Shown here in pieces: positions 16,592 to 25,288 of a stretch of DNA of 64,000 nucleotides. Positions within the stretch are counted from its first letter, which is position 1, and the number at the start of each line of letters is the position of its first letter. The notes under the pieces are model-generated. The model was not told where the DNA came from. It did not search any database and worked only from the letters and a program-made list of their open reading frames with translations. Both the position numbers and the translations under genes were made by a program. Source of the stretch: JBGSMF01 sp964651475 (GTDB lineage Bacteria; Chloroflexota; Anaerolineae; Fen-1058); contig CAZYXV010000004.1 of NCBI GenBank assembly GCA_964651475.1, positions 119,984 to 183,983 of the forward strand. The letters run 5' to 3'.

Positions 16592-17725
16592 ATGATGAAT
16601 GCTCAGAACCAGGTGACGGAAAACTTTGCCCAGATTCGAGTGATTGGCGTGGGCGGCGGCGGCACAAACGCAGTGAATCGCATGATTGCCGAAGGCGTGC
16701 GCGGCGTCGAGTTTATCGCGATCAACACCGACGCGCAGGCATTGATGCTGGCGAATGCGCCCCGGCGCGTGCGCGTCGGCGACAAGCTAACGCGCGGGCT
16801 GGGCGCGGGCGGCAATCCAGAGGTTGGCGAAAAGGCGGCTGAAGAATCGGCGGACGAACTGTACGAGGTGCTGCGCGGCACCGACATGGTGTTCATCACG
16901 GCCGGCATGGGCGGCGGCACCGGCACCGGCGCCAGCCCCATCGTCGCACGGGTGGCGCGCGAAGTCGGCGCGTTGACCATCGGCGTGGTCACTCGCCCCT
17001 TTACGTTCGAAGGGGGCAAGCGATCCAAGTCGGCCGAAGCGGGCATCGCCAAGCTCAAGGAACACGTGGACACGCTGATTGTGATCCCGAACGACCGCTT
17101 GTTGGAAATCGTTGACAAGCGCGCCAGCCTCCAGCAGGCGTTCAGCGTGGCCGACGACGTGCTGCGCCAGGGCATTCAGGGCATCAGCGAGCTGATCACG
17201 GTGCCGGGGTTGATCAACCTGGATTTTGCCGACGTAAAGACGATCATGTCCGAAGGCGGCGCGGCGCTCATGGCAGTGGGCAAGTCGAGCGGCGAGAATC
17301 GCGCCGTAGAGGCGGCGCAGAGCGCCATTTCCAGCAAGCTGCTGGACGTGACGATTGACGGCGCGCGCGGCATTTTGTTCAACGTGACCGGCGGGCCCTC
17401 GATGACGTTGTTCGAGGTCAACCAGGCCGCGGAAATCATCAAGCAGACGGCTCACCCGGAGGTCAACCTGATCTTTGGCGCGGTGATTGACGAGACGATG
17501 AAAGACGAAATTCGCATCACCGTCATCGCCACCGGCTTTGATCAGCCTGCTGCAGCGCCAGCGCGCATCGCAGTTCAGCAGCCGGCGCGCGCGCGCCTGA
17601 GCGAGGTGGTGGCCGCCAAGCCGCAGCCGGCGCCAGCGCCAGCGCCCGTTCAACCCGAATTTGCGCCGCGCGCTTTCAGCGAATCGGACCTGGATATCCC
17701 GCCGTTTTTGCGCAAGCGCAACTAG
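16592..17725 (+). CDS. ftsZ: Cell division GTPase FtsZ
   Basis: FtsZ forms the Z ring. ATG 16592 follows GGGAGG by eight bases; TTG 16586 is an alternative. The 377-residue protein has VIGVGGGGTNAVNRM, the tubulin signature GMGGGTGTGASP, the T7-loop segment NLDFADVKTIM, and a Pro/Ala-rich linker ending in the conserved C-terminal peptide SDLDIPPFLRKRN that binds FtsA. It is the last dcw gene. The TAG stop lies inside the left arm of an inverted repeat (17722-17744). Confidence 0.96.
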   Translation: MMNAQNQVTENFAQIRVIGVGGGGTNAVNRMIAEGVRGVEFIAINTDAQALMLANAPRRVRVGDKLTRGLGAGGNPEVGEKAAEESADELYEVLRGTDMVFITAGMGGGTGTGASPIVARVAREVGALTIGVVTRPFTFEGGKRSKSAEAGIAKLKEHVDTLIVIPNDRLLEIVDKRASLQQAFSVADDVLRQGIQGISELITVPGLINLDFADVKTIMSEGGAALMAVGKSSGENRAVEAAQSAISSKLLDVTIDGARGILFNVTGGPSMTLFEVNQAAEIIKQTAHPEVNLIFGAVIDETMKDEIRITVIATGFDQPAAAPARIAVQQPARARLSEVVAAKPQPAPAPAPVQPEFAPRAFSESDLDIPPFLRKRN

Positions 17726-17807
17726 TACCCTGCCAAAGTTTTGACAAGTTCAAAGCGTCACGATACGTGGGAACCGACATATCAAAACTTTCATGGTAGG
17801 GTACTAG
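17722..17807. repeat. 86-base inverted-repeat element overlapping the ftsZ stop
   Basis: Left arm 17722-17744 starts CTAGTACCCTGCCAAAG and ends TTTTGA. Right arm 17782-17807 is its complement with one mismatch and a three-base bulge, beginning TCAAAACTTT and ending GGGTACTAG. The ftsZ stop codon is within the left arm. It may be a MITE or a large hairpin that also protects or ends the ftsZ mRNA. The following stretch (17808-18015) has no gene but contains a perfect palindrome, GGCTCTTGATCAAGAGCC, at 17890-17907. Confidence 0.6.
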
Positions 17808-18015
17808 CAACCCGTCCCGTAAATTTCTGGGTTGATCGGCAATTGAAATTTTTGGGCTATTGCCCGATGGATGGCTATCGCATCCGCTTGGCTCTTGATC
17901 AAGAGCCGGACTCGCCGCGTCCGAGAGGCTGAATTGGCGCTCGTGGCCGACGGGGCAAATGGGTTCGTGTGAACGCAGGCACGCGAACGGACGGCCGCAG
18001 GCGCGCGGCAGACGC

Positions 18016-18053
18016 AATGCGGCGCAAGGTAACGCAGGACCTTGCGCCGCATT
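18016..18053 (+). terminator. Probable terminator of the dcw transcript
   Basis: AATGCGGCGCAAGGT (18016-18030) pairs perfectly with ACCTTGCGCCGCATT (18039-18053) around an eight-base loop, followed by a pyrimidine-rich TCCTTCCTT. The stem is strong; the T-run is interrupted. It separates ftsZ from the nrdR promoter. Confidence 0.7.
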
Positions 18054-18102
18054 TCCTTCCTTAAAACCTGGAAAATTTTAAGGTTGATACCCCTGCAGGC
18101 TA

Positions 18103-18131
18103 TTGCCAGTTTAACCATCTTGTGCTATAAT
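18103..18131 (+). promoter_or_regulatory. Sigma-70-type promoter of nrdR-nrdJ
   Basis: TTGCCA (18103-18108) and a perfect TATAAT (18126-18131) are separated by 17 bases. Transcription would start near 18138, immediately before the NrdR-box-like palindromes, leaving a leader of about 215 bases before nrdR. Confidence 0.75.
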
Positions 18132-18145
18132 GCCGCTACATTTGA

Positions 18146-18193
18146 CCGCCATATATGGCGGGGCATGTGTGTCTTACCCATATATATAGGGTA
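18146..18193 (+). promoter_or_regulatory. Two NrdR-box-like operators
   Basis: CCGCCATATATGGCGG (18146-18161) is a perfect palindrome with the NrdR-box core. A second, imperfect one, TACCCATATATATAGGGTA, lies at 18175-18193. Their centres are about 30.5 bases apart, three helical turns, the spacing typical of paired NrdR boxes. They sit just downstream of the -10, where bound NrdR would block initiation or clearance. Confidence 0.75.
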
Positions 18194-18354
18194 AAAAAAT
18201 AAGCGTAATGCCCCACCCCCCCAAGGGGCAGCCAGATTGAGCCTTTTAACCTGCCAAGAGTTTTTCCGAACAACACCCTGGGTTTTAGGTCATGTCGCTG
18301 CGCCGGTCTGCGCAATGTATTTGGGCGCTTGCTGGCGGTGGATACAGGTGAAAC

Positions 18355-18813
18355 ATGAAGTGTCCTCATTGTGGTGGATCAGAAAGCAAAGTGATTGATA
18401 CAACGCACGATTCAGGCGGCAGCACTCACCGTCGCCGTGTGTGCTACGGCTGTCACAATCGGTTCTCGACTGTCGAGCGCGCGGTCGTGTCCAAGTTGCA
18501 GATCTTTAAGGCTGATGGCCGGCGCGAGCCGTTCGACCGTGACAAATTGCTGCACGGCATCCGCGTGGCGTGCGCCAAGCGCCCCATTGCCAGCGAGGTG
18601 CTGGAAGGGCTGGTAGACCGGGTCGAGGCGCGGATTATGTCCATGGGCAAGCCTGAAGTCTCCAGCAAAGTCATCGGCGACATGGTGGTCGAGGGACTGA
18701 AAGAGATTGACCACGTGGCTTATATCCGGTACGCCATCGTCTACATGGGGCTGTCGGATGTCGAAGCCGTGCGCCGCGAGATAGACCGCATTCTTGCGCC
18801 CAAGACAGGGTAG
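18355..18813 (+). CDS. nrdR: Transcriptional repressor NrdR
   Basis: NrdR senses dATP/ATP and represses ribonucleotide reductase genes. The 152-residue protein has a four-Cys zinc ribbon (MKCPHCGG at 1-8, VCYGC at 29-33), followed by an ATP-cone domain (about 46-135) with FKADGRREPFDRDKLLHGI and the helical segment IDHVAYIRYAIVY. Length and layout are those of the family. It is directly upstream of nrdJ and downstream of NrdR-box-like sites, implying autoregulation of the nrdR-nrdJ transcript. Confidence 0.95.
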   Translation: MKCPHCGGSESKVIDTTHDSGGSTHRRRVCYGCHNRFSTVERAVVSKLQIFKADGRREPFDRDKLLHGIRVACAKRPIASEVLEGLVDRVEARIMSMGKPEVSSKVIGDMVVEGLKEIDHVAYIRYAIVYMGLSDVEAVRREIDRILAPKTG

Positions 18814-18829
18814 AGCAGAGCTTCCTTTA

Positions 18830-18859
18830 TCCAGCGTGTGGGGTTTTGCCCGCGCTGGA
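18830..18859 (+). other. Hairpin between nrdR and nrdJ
   Basis: TCCAGCG (18830-18836) pairs with CGCTGGA (18853-18859), with further GGG/CCC pairing possible in the loop. No T-run follows, so it is more likely an mRNA processing or stability element, or a partial attenuator, than a full terminator. Confidence 0.4.
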
Positions 18860-18915
18860 TTATTTCCCCGCGCCCGATAAAAGCTTGCCATTCTTGATTA
18901 CAGAAAGGAAAAGAC

Positions 18916-21483
18916 ATGTCGAACCAGGGTAGGCCCGCATTAACCCAAGCTACAGACACCTTGCGCGTGATGCCCGATTGTTCGTCTTTGATTCTATCGG
19001 CTAACGCCCGCGCCGTGTTGACCAGGCGCTACCTGCGCAGGGGGGCGGACGGCAAACCGGTCGAGACGCCCGAAGAAATGTTCCGCCGCGTGGCGCGCGC
19101 CATTGCCGAACCCGAAGCGGACTATGGCGACGCCGCGATGACGGAAGAAGCGTTTTATCGCTTGCTGGTCAGTTTGCGTTTTTTCCCCAACTCGCCCACC
19201 TTCACCGGCGCGGGCACGCCGCTGGGACAACTGGCCGCGTGCTTTGTGCTGCCGATTTCGGACGACATGGGGCGGCGCGGCGACGGCATTTTTCAGACCT
19301 TGCGCGATGCCGCGCTCATCCAGCAGACCGGCGGCGGCAACGGTTTTTCGTTTTCGCGTTTGCGCCCCAAGGGCAGCTTGGTCAAATCCTCGGCCGGGCA
19401 AGCGACCGGGCCGGTGGGCTTTTTGCGCGTGTACGATAAGGCGTTTGGAGAAGTGGCGCAAGGCGGCAGCCGGCGCGGGGCCAACATGGGCGTCTTGCGG
19501 GTGGACCATCCCGACATCGAAGAATTTATCACGTGCAAGACCGACGAGAACGCCATCACCAATTTCAACATCTCGGTGGGCATCACCGACGCTTTTATGC
19601 ACGCCGTCAAACGCGACGAGGAATGGGAGCTGCGCTTCCCCGACTTGAGCGCGCCCGAATATCATGGCTTTAACGGCGCACTGGAACAGGCCGAACGAGA
19701 AGGCGTGCCGATCAAAGTGTACAAGCGCGTGCGCGCCAAAGAGTTGTTCGACAAGATCGCCCGCCAGGCGCATCACAACGGCGAGCCGGGCGTGCTCTTT
19801 TTGGACGCGGCCAATCGCACCAATCCCGTGCCGCACCTGTATCAACTGGAGGCCACGAATCCTTGCGGCGAACAATTTCTTGGGACTTATGAAAACTGCT
19901 GCCTGGGATCCATCAATCTGGCGCAGCACGTCAGGTACGCCGGCGAGCGGGCAGAGATGGATTGGGCCAAACTGGAAGAAACGGTTGTGCTCTCGACGCA
20001 CTTTTTGGATAACGTGGTCACGGTCAACCAATACGTGCCGGCTGTGCCGCAACTGCAAAAAGCCGCCTTGCGCTGCCGGCGAATCGGGCTGGGCATTATG
20101 GGGCTGGCCGATGTGATGTATCACCTGGGCATTCGTTACGGCAGCCCCCAGGCGGAAGAGTTTGCCGGGCAAGTGATAGAGTTCGTGCGCTACCACTCGA
20201 TGCAGACCGGCATCGAGTTAGCCAAGCAGCGCGGCCCGTTTCCATCCATTGAAGGCAGCCTGTACGACCCGGCGAATCTACGCTGGCAGCCGCCAGCTTT
20301 GCCTCGCGCCGCGGCGCACGACTGGGGGCGGCCGCCGGTGGATTGGGATAGGGTGGTGAGCGGCATCCAGCAGTACGGCATCCGCAACGCGGCGCAGACG
20401 ACCATCGCGCCAACCGGCACGATCAGCACGGTGGCCGGCTGCGAAGGCTATGGCTGCGAGCCGGTGTTTGCATTGGCTTACGTCCGGCACGTCAACGACA
20501 ATGGGCAAGATTTGCCATTGATCTATACCAGCCCGCTTTTCGAGCAGGCATTGATCAAAGCCGGCGTGGACGAACAAACGCGCCGCAAGATTTACGACGA
20601 GGTCATGCTAAAAGGCTCGTGCCAGGGCGTGGCCGGCGTGCCCGAACCCGTTCGCCACACTTTTGTCGTTTCGCAAGACATTACGCCGGAGGAACACGTG
20701 CGCATGCAGGCCGCGCTGCAGCGTTTTGTTGATAACAGCATCTCCAAGACGACCAATTTGCCGGCCACGGCCACAGTGGACGACGTGGCCCGCGCGTACC
20801 TGCTGGCGTGGGAGCTGGGATGCAAAGGATTGACGATTTACGTCGCCGGCAGCCGCGAGAAGGTGGTGCTGGAGACGCAGGCCACTCGGCAGGCCAAAGA
20901 GGGGCAGGTAGAGGATGGCGCGCAGAAACAAACACCCAATCGAGGCAAGGAGCAAATGGCGCTCCCCTTTGTGGAGGCCAAAAAACCGCGTCCCAAAATG
21001 TTGCCCGGCAAGACGTTTCGGATGGGCACGCCGTTGGGCACTACCTTTGTCACCATCAACGAGAACGGCGGCGGCGAGCCGTTCGAGGTGTTTATGCACA
21101 CCAGCAAGGCCGGCAGCGAAACGTATGCCGTATCCGAAGCGATGGGGCGCTTGATTTCGTACATCCTGCGTTTGTCTTCGCCCGTCAGCCCCACCGAGCG
21201 TTTGAAGGAAGTGGTCAAGCAGTTGAGCGGCATTGGCGGCGGCCGCCCGTTAGGCTTTGGCCCCAACCGGATATTGAGTTTGCCCGACGGCGTGGCGCAC
21301 GTGCTGGCGGAATACCTGGGCATGCACGAAGGAAACGGGAATGGCCAGGAGCAAGCGCCTCCTCAATCTCAACCGGCCTTGCCAGTGTCCAGGGGTGATT
21401 TGTGCCCCGAGTGCGGCCACGCCGCCGTGGTGCAAGAAGAAGGCTGCCGCAAGTGCTATTCGTGCGGGTACAGCCAGTGCTGA
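18916..21483 (+). CDS. nrdJ: Adenosylcobalamin-dependent (class II) ribonucleotide reductase
   Basis: NrdJ reduces ribonucleotides to deoxyribonucleotides using coenzyme B12, without oxygen. The 855-residue protein shows FFPNSPTFTGAG, QLAACFVLP with a redox Cys (C109), GGGNGFSFSRLRPKG, and the catalytic NPCGE at 315-319 (C317, E319). The second half contains TIAPTGTIS and a C-terminal extension with a TSCPA-like segment (GTTFVTINENGGGEPFEV). It ends in a Cys-rich tail, CPECG then CRKCYSCGYSQC, which could bind zinc and relay electrons. ATG 18916 follows AAAGGAAAAG. There is no visible B12 riboswitch. Confidence 0.96.
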   Translation: MSNQGRPALTQATDTLRVMPDCSSLILSANARAVLTRRYLRRGADGKPVETPEEMFRRVARAIAEPEADYGDAAMTEEAFYRLLVSLRFFPNSPTFTGAGTPLGQLAACFVLPISDDMGRRGDGIFQTLRDAALIQQTGGGNGFSFSRLRPKGSLVKSSAGQATGPVGFLRVYDKAFGEVAQGGSRRGANMGVLRVDHPDIEEFITCKTDENAITNFNISVGITDAFMHAVKRDEEWELRFPDLSAPEYHGFNGALEQAEREGVPIKVYKRVRAKELFDKIARQAHHNGEPGVLFLDAANRTNPVPHLYQLEATNPCGEQFLGTYENCCLGSINLAQHVRYAGERAEMDWAKLEETVVLSTHFLDNVVTVNQYVPAVPQLQKAALRCRRIGLGIMGLADVMYHLGIRYGSPQAEEFAGQVIEFVRYHSMQTGIELAKQRGPFPSIEGSLYDPANLRWQPPALPRAAAHDWGRPPVDWDRVVSGIQQYGIRNAAQTTIAPTGTISTVAGCEGYGCEPVFALAYVRHVNDNGQDLPLIYTSPLFEQALIKAGVDEQTRRKIYDEVMLKGSCQGVAGVPEPVRHTFVVSQDITPEEHVRMQAALQRFVDNSISKTTNLPATATVDDVARAYLLAWELGCKGLTIYVAGSREKVVLETQATRQAKEGQVEDGAQKQTPNRGKEQMALPFVEAKKPRPKMLPGKTFRMGTPLGTTFVTINENGGGEPFEVFMHTSKAGSETYAVSEAMGRLISYILRLSSPVSPTERLKEVVKQLSGIGGGRPLGFGPNRILSLPDGVAHVLAEYLGMHEGNGNGQEQAPPQSQPALPVSRGDLCPECGHAAVVQEEGCRKCYSCGYSQC

Positions 21484-21539
21484 ACAGGGCAAGTGTGACA
21501 AGCCGCTAAGTTGACCCTAATGGCTGTCTGGCTCAATCT

Positions 21540-23261
21540 TTAGCGGCAAATCAACACGGGCAGCCAGCTTGCCCGCAGCACGCGGTTCAGCCTGCTGTCT
21601 CGTACAAGTTCCCAAAATGGGTTGGCCCCGTACCCTCCCATGATCAGCACGTCGCTTTCGTACTCTCGGGCGGCTTTTAATAACGTTTCGGCCACAGGCC
21701 CGCTTTTGTGCACAAAGCACGTCGGCGCCTGGCACGCCTCCAGGCGCTCTTGAGCGCGCTTCAAAGACCGTTGGCCATCGTCTTTATCCGTGACGTTCAC
21801 CACCACCAACTGCGTCTTCCATTGGATAGACAGGTGGGCGGCTATAAACAAAGCTTCTTCAGCCTTTGGGCTGCCATCGTAAGCCAACAAAGCGCGCTCC
21901 AATGCAGAAGGCTTGCCTGGCAACGCCAACACTGGCCTGGGACAGCGCCACAGTATAGCTCGTAGCTCCGAACTTAGCCGGGCCAGGGAGCGGAGTTGAG
22001 GCGGGGCATCCAGCTTGAGCACCACCAGATCCATCCACCACGCGCGCTCACACACGCTTGGCGCGAGCGACGTTTTCCCGGTCTCAATCGCCAGTTTGCC
22101 CGGCGCATTGGCCGCCTGGCAGTGGCGGGCAAACTCGGCCTGGATGGCTTGCAGGTTTTGCGCCGCCGTTATTACGTGCAGCCCGTGCACATTGCCGCCT
22201 TCGCGCCGGGCGATGTGCAGCGCCTGATCCAGCGCCCGCCAGCCCGCCTCGTCGCCGGTCACAGGCGTCAGAATATCCGCGAACAATGCGCCGCCGCGCC
22301 GCGCTGTTAAATGTTCTCTGCGCCACTGCCCGGGCGCCGGGCCGGCCTTGAACGGGTCGGGAGTTAAAAGCTCGCCCGCCTTCCACTTTAAGCGGGTCAA
22401 TACGCGCGGCGCATTGGGACTGCGATGAGCGACCAGGTCGGTGGCGGCGGATTCGGGCCTGATCTTCCAGCCCAAGGCTTTTTCCAACTCGACGCGGTGC
22501 TCGATAATCCAGATGTAAAGATCGGCCTCCGTGCGCCCGGGGAAATCGCGCAACAGGTCTTGGTCCCGAATCACTTGCACCACCGGCACATAGGCCTCGG
22601 TGTACCAATGGCAAGCCGCCTGGTCGAATGGGATGTCTTGCTCTTGCGCCACTTCCATAAAGTAGCGGTGAACCTCGATGTGATTTTCAAACCTGGCGTA
22701 TTGGCCGGGAACGCTCACCGTCAGGTCGGCGCCGGGGCAATGTTGATCCAGGCGAGTGTATTCCAGGAACGCGGCATATTCCGCCTTCAAAATCAACTCG
22801 TCTGGCTGCACGTCGGGCGAAAGCGGCACCTTGGTGCGCACCTGGGTTACGTAAGCTGTGATATAGGCCAGGCCTTGCTGCCGGGCAATCGAGACGCGAT
22901 GGTTGCCATCCAGCACAAAATAAGCCTGGTCAATCTGATAGACCTCAATGGGCGGCCACGCTGACAGGTCCATCATGGCCCGCTCGACCCTGGCCCAGCG
23001 CTCCCGATCGCAATCTTGGCGGGGCAAGAAACTGCGCGTGAAATCGGAATAGCGCCCCACGCTCCCCACAATCGCGTCCAGCGGAATATCTTGCACGCTC
23101 CCGCTGGCGCTGCCGCTGGCCCGCAGTTTTTGGCACACCTCTTGATACGAAAGCAAATCGGCCGACCTGCCGCCCAGGCGCGCCAGGATTTCTTCCAGCC
23201 CGGCCCGAAAGCGCGCCTGCTGGAAATTTTGTTTAGCCAAAGAAAAAGAAGGATCAAACAT
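21540..23261 (-). CDS. ParB-like nuclease-fold domain fused to universal stress domains
   Basis: The 573-residue protein begins with a helical region, then a ParB/sulfiredoxin-like core at about 103-138 containing VYQIDQAYFVLDGNHRVSIARQQG, with the DGNHR motif at 118-122. A middle region of unknown function (140-300) follows. Two UspA-like halves come next (about 325-450 and 452-573), the second ending in the USP signature GGYGANPFW then VLRASWLPVL. USP domains bind nucleotides or signal stress; the ParB-like fold may bind or hydrolyse CTP or be a DNA-linked switch. It is convergent with nrdJ; the stop region 21502-21547 can form a weak shared hairpin. Confidence 0.75.
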   Translation of the reverse strand: MFDPSFSLAKQNFQQARFRAGLEEILARLGGRSADLLSYQEVCQKLRASGSASGSVQDIPLDAIVGSVGRYSDFTRSFLPRQDCDRERWARVERAMMDLSAWPPIEVYQIDQAYFVLDGNHRVSIARQQGLAYITAYVTQVRTKVPLSPDVQPDELILKAEYAAFLEYTRLDQHCPGADLTVSVPGQYARFENHIEVHRYFMEVAQEQDIPFDQAACHWYTEAYVPVVQVIRDQDLLRDFPGRTEADLYIWIIEHRVELEKALGWKIRPESAATDLVAHRSPNAPRVLTRLKWKAGELLTPDPFKAGPAPGQWRREHLTARRGGALFADILTPVTGDEAGWRALDQALHIARREGGNVHGLHVITAAQNLQAIQAEFARHCQAANAPGKLAIETGKTSLAPSVCERAWWMDLVVLKLDAPPQLRSLARLSSELRAILWRCPRPVLALPGKPSALERALLAYDGSPKAEEALFIAAHLSIQWKTQLVVVNVTDKDDGQRSLKRAQERLEACQAPTCFVHKSGPVAETLLKAAREYESDVLIMGGYGANPFWELVRDSRLNRVLRASWLPVLICR

Positions 23262-23392
23262 GGAAACAAATTATAGCTTACGTTCCACGAAACGCAAGAA
23301 GCGCCATTTGTGCTTATGTGGCGCTTGGGCTATAATCAGCCCCGGTTTCGCCGTTGGCGATTCGTCACCACATTTCCAAATGGAGCAGCAGT

Positions 23393-24352
23393 ATGAGCAT
23401 CATCATCACCGGTTCTTTCGCGTTCGATTATTTAATGAGCTTTCCGGGCCGTTTCCGAGATCACCTCTTGCCCGATCAACTGGAGCACATTTCGCTCAGT
23501 TTCCTGGTAGACGACATGCGGCGCGTGCGCGGCGGCTGCGCGCCCAATATCGCCTACAGCCTGGCGCTGCTGGGCGAGCGCCCCATGCTGATGGCCTCTG
23601 CCGGGCACGACGCGCGCGAATACGCCGGCTGGCTGGCGGAACAGGGCGTGGATATTTCGTTGCTGGCATTGCACGACGACATTTTCACGGCCTCGTTTTT
23701 CGTCAACACCGACCGCGACCAGAACCAGATCGCCAGCTTTTTCACGGGCGCCATGCAGCGCGCGCGGGACCTGTCGCTGCGCGGCGTGGCCGATCAAAAC
23801 CCTCTCGTCATCATCTCACCCAACGATCCGGCGGCGATGGCCCGCTACGCCGCCGAGTGCCGCGAGTTGGGGCTGCGCTTTATTTACGATCCCAGCCAGC
23901 AGGTGGCGCGCGTGGACGGCGGCGAACTGGCGCGCGGGCTGGAAGGCGCGCACCTCTTGATTGTGAACGAGTACGAGTACGGCGTGCTCCAGAAAAAGAC
24001 CGGCCTCGACGAAAGCGCCTTGCTCGAACGCCTCCCCACCATTATCATCACGCTGGCCGAAAAAGGCTCACGCATCCTGACCGATGGCCGCGAGATCATG
24101 GTTCCGGTCGCCCGGCCCCAAAAGCCCATCGGCGACCCAACCGGCGTGGGCGACGCCTACCGCGCCGGGCTGATCAAGGGACTGGTGCGCGGCTACCCCT
24201 GGCCAGTGACGGGACGCATCGCGGCGGTGGCGGCGGTGTACGTGCTCGAATCGCCCGGCCCGCAGCCCGAGCCCTACACGCGCCAGGCATTTGCCGCGCG
24301 CTACCGCGAGAATTTTGGAGACGCGCCCGAGTTGGAGGATTTGGTCGGGTAG
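23393..24352 (+). CDS. PfkB/ribokinase family carbohydrate kinase
   Basis: ATG 23393 follows GGAG by seven bases; the frame is open from 23354. The 319-residue protein has the PfkB layout: N-terminal IIITGSFAFDYLM, substrate loop RRVRGGCAPNIAYSLALLG, and the C-terminal signature GDPTGVGDAYRAGLIKGL with anion hole G251-D254 and catalytic Asp254. Members phosphorylate sugars or nucleosides with ATP. The GGCAPN and adenosine-kinase-like features make ribokinase, fructokinase or adenosine kinase possible; substrate cannot be fixed. It is divergent from the USP protein, and a GNAT gene starts 19 bases downstream. Confidence 0.88.
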   Translation: MSIIITGSFAFDYLMSFPGRFRDHLLPDQLEHISLSFLVDDMRRVRGGCAPNIAYSLALLGERPMLMASAGHDAREYAGWLAEQGVDISLLALHDDIFTASFFVNTDRDQNQIASFFTGAMQRARDLSLRGVADQNPLVIISPNDPAAMARYAAECRELGLRFIYDPSQQVARVDGGELARGLEGAHLLIVNEYEYGVLQKKTGLDESALLERLPTIIITLAEKGSRILTDGREIMVPVARPQKPIGDPTGVGDAYRAGLIKGLVRGYPWPVTGRIAAVAAVYVLESPGPQPEPYTRQAFAARYRENFGDAPELEDLVG

Positions 24353-24371
24353 TCAGGTGGTCGAATAGTCA

Positions 24372-25172
24372 ATGAATACAAGAGTGCTTACAAACAAAGC
24401 TGAAATCCTGGCCTACCTGGAAAGCGACCGCGACTATGCCGCGTATGCCATTGGCGACCTGGACGATGGATTCTTTGAGCAGTGCGTGTGGCACGTGGCC
24501 CAAGAGAACGGCGCGATCCGGGCGCTGGCATTGGTGTATGCCGGCTTTGACCCGCCGGTCTTGTTTTTGATGGGCAGCAGCAACGGCGCGGCGGCGCTGC
24601 TTGGGGGGCCGGTGCAGCCTGAGCATGCCATGCCCATGGTGCGCGCAGAGCACCTGGCGGCGCTGGGCCAGTATTATCGTTGGGGAGCAAACGACCTCGT
24701 GGAGATGTGGCGCATGGCGCTGGCCATCCCTCGCTTTTCGCCTGTATCTTTTTCCCTACTCTCGCCTCTGTGCCTGAGGCAGTTGGAGGCGCAAGACGCC
24801 GGCCGTCTGTTTGCGCTATACGCGCTGGGCGGCGGCGATGCCTTCACGCTGGCGCAGTTAGCCCAGGGAGTGTTTTACGGTGTAGAGATAGAAGGGCAAT
24901 TGGTCGCTGCCGCCGGCACGCACCTGGTCAGCGCAGCGTACAGCGTGGCGGCAGTGGGCAACGTGATGACGCATCCCGATTATCGCGGGCGCGGTTACGC
25001 GACGGCGGCGACGAGCGCCGTGTGCGCCGAACTGGCCCGGCGCGGGCTGGCCAGCATTGTGCTCAACGTGGGGCAACATAATGCGCCCGCCGCGCGCGTC
25101 TATGAAAAGCTTGGGTTTGTAAAGCACTGTGCGTTTTACGAGGGGCACCTCGAACGCGCCCCTCAACGCTGA
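24372..25172 (+). CDS. GNAT family acetyltransferase
   Basis: The 266-residue protein has a variable N-terminal half (AYLESDRDYAAYAIGDLDDG) and a C-terminal GNAT core. The core shows VGNVMTHPDYRGRGYATAATSAVCAEL, which is the acetyl-CoA pyrophosphate loop R-G-x-G-x-A, then LNVGQHNAPAARVYEKLGFVKH, the usual beta-bulge and C-terminal motif. The acceptor substrate is unknown. It follows the sugar kinase closely and is probably in the same transcript. Two small mobile repeats begin seven bases after its stop. Confidence 0.85.
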   Translation: MNTRVLTNKAEILAYLESDRDYAAYAIGDLDDGFFEQCVWHVAQENGAIRALALVYAGFDPPVLFLMGSSNGAAALLGGPVQPEHAMPMVRAEHLAALGQYYRWGANDLVEMWRMALAIPRFSPVSFSLLSPLCLRQLEAQDAGRLFALYALGGGDAFTLAQLAQGVFYGVEIEGQLVAAAGTHLVSAAYSVAAVGNVMTHPDYRGRGYATAATSAVCAELARRGLASIVLNVGQHNAPAARVYEKLGFVKHCAFYEGHLERAPQR

Positions 25173-25186
25173 CGGCACTTTCTAAA

Positions 25187-25278
25187 GTATCATCTCAATC
25201 ATCCGGGGTAGGAGCAGGTCTTGCACCTGCCCCCCGAGGGCAACCACAAGGGATTGCCCCTACATTTTGAGATGATAC
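25187..25278. mobile_element. 92-bp MITE, copy 1
   Basis: The element runs from GTATCATCTCAA to its complement TTGAGATGATAC and is flanked by a perfect eight-base duplication, TTTCTAAA, at 25179-25186 and 25279-25286. Inside are two GC-rich stem-loops (GGTAGGAGCAGGTC... and GGGGCAATCC-type arms). A second copy of exactly 92 bp, in opposite orientation, lies at 40171-40262. It has no coding capacity. Confidence 0.85.
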
Positions 25279-25288
25279 TTTCTAAAAG

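Noticed and set aside
18195..18354. Possible cobalamin riboswitch in the leader of nrdR-nrdJ
   Set aside because: The leader has a GGTGAAAC string near the ATG and small GC hairpins, but the B12-box and the core GCCACTG-type elements are not there in the right order, and NrdR-box-like sites explain control.
23260..24375. 371-residue frame overlapping the PfkB kinase
   Set aside because: Its Arg/Pro/Ala-rich composition and lack of motifs mark it as a shadow of the GC-rich kinase gene, which has clear family motifs.
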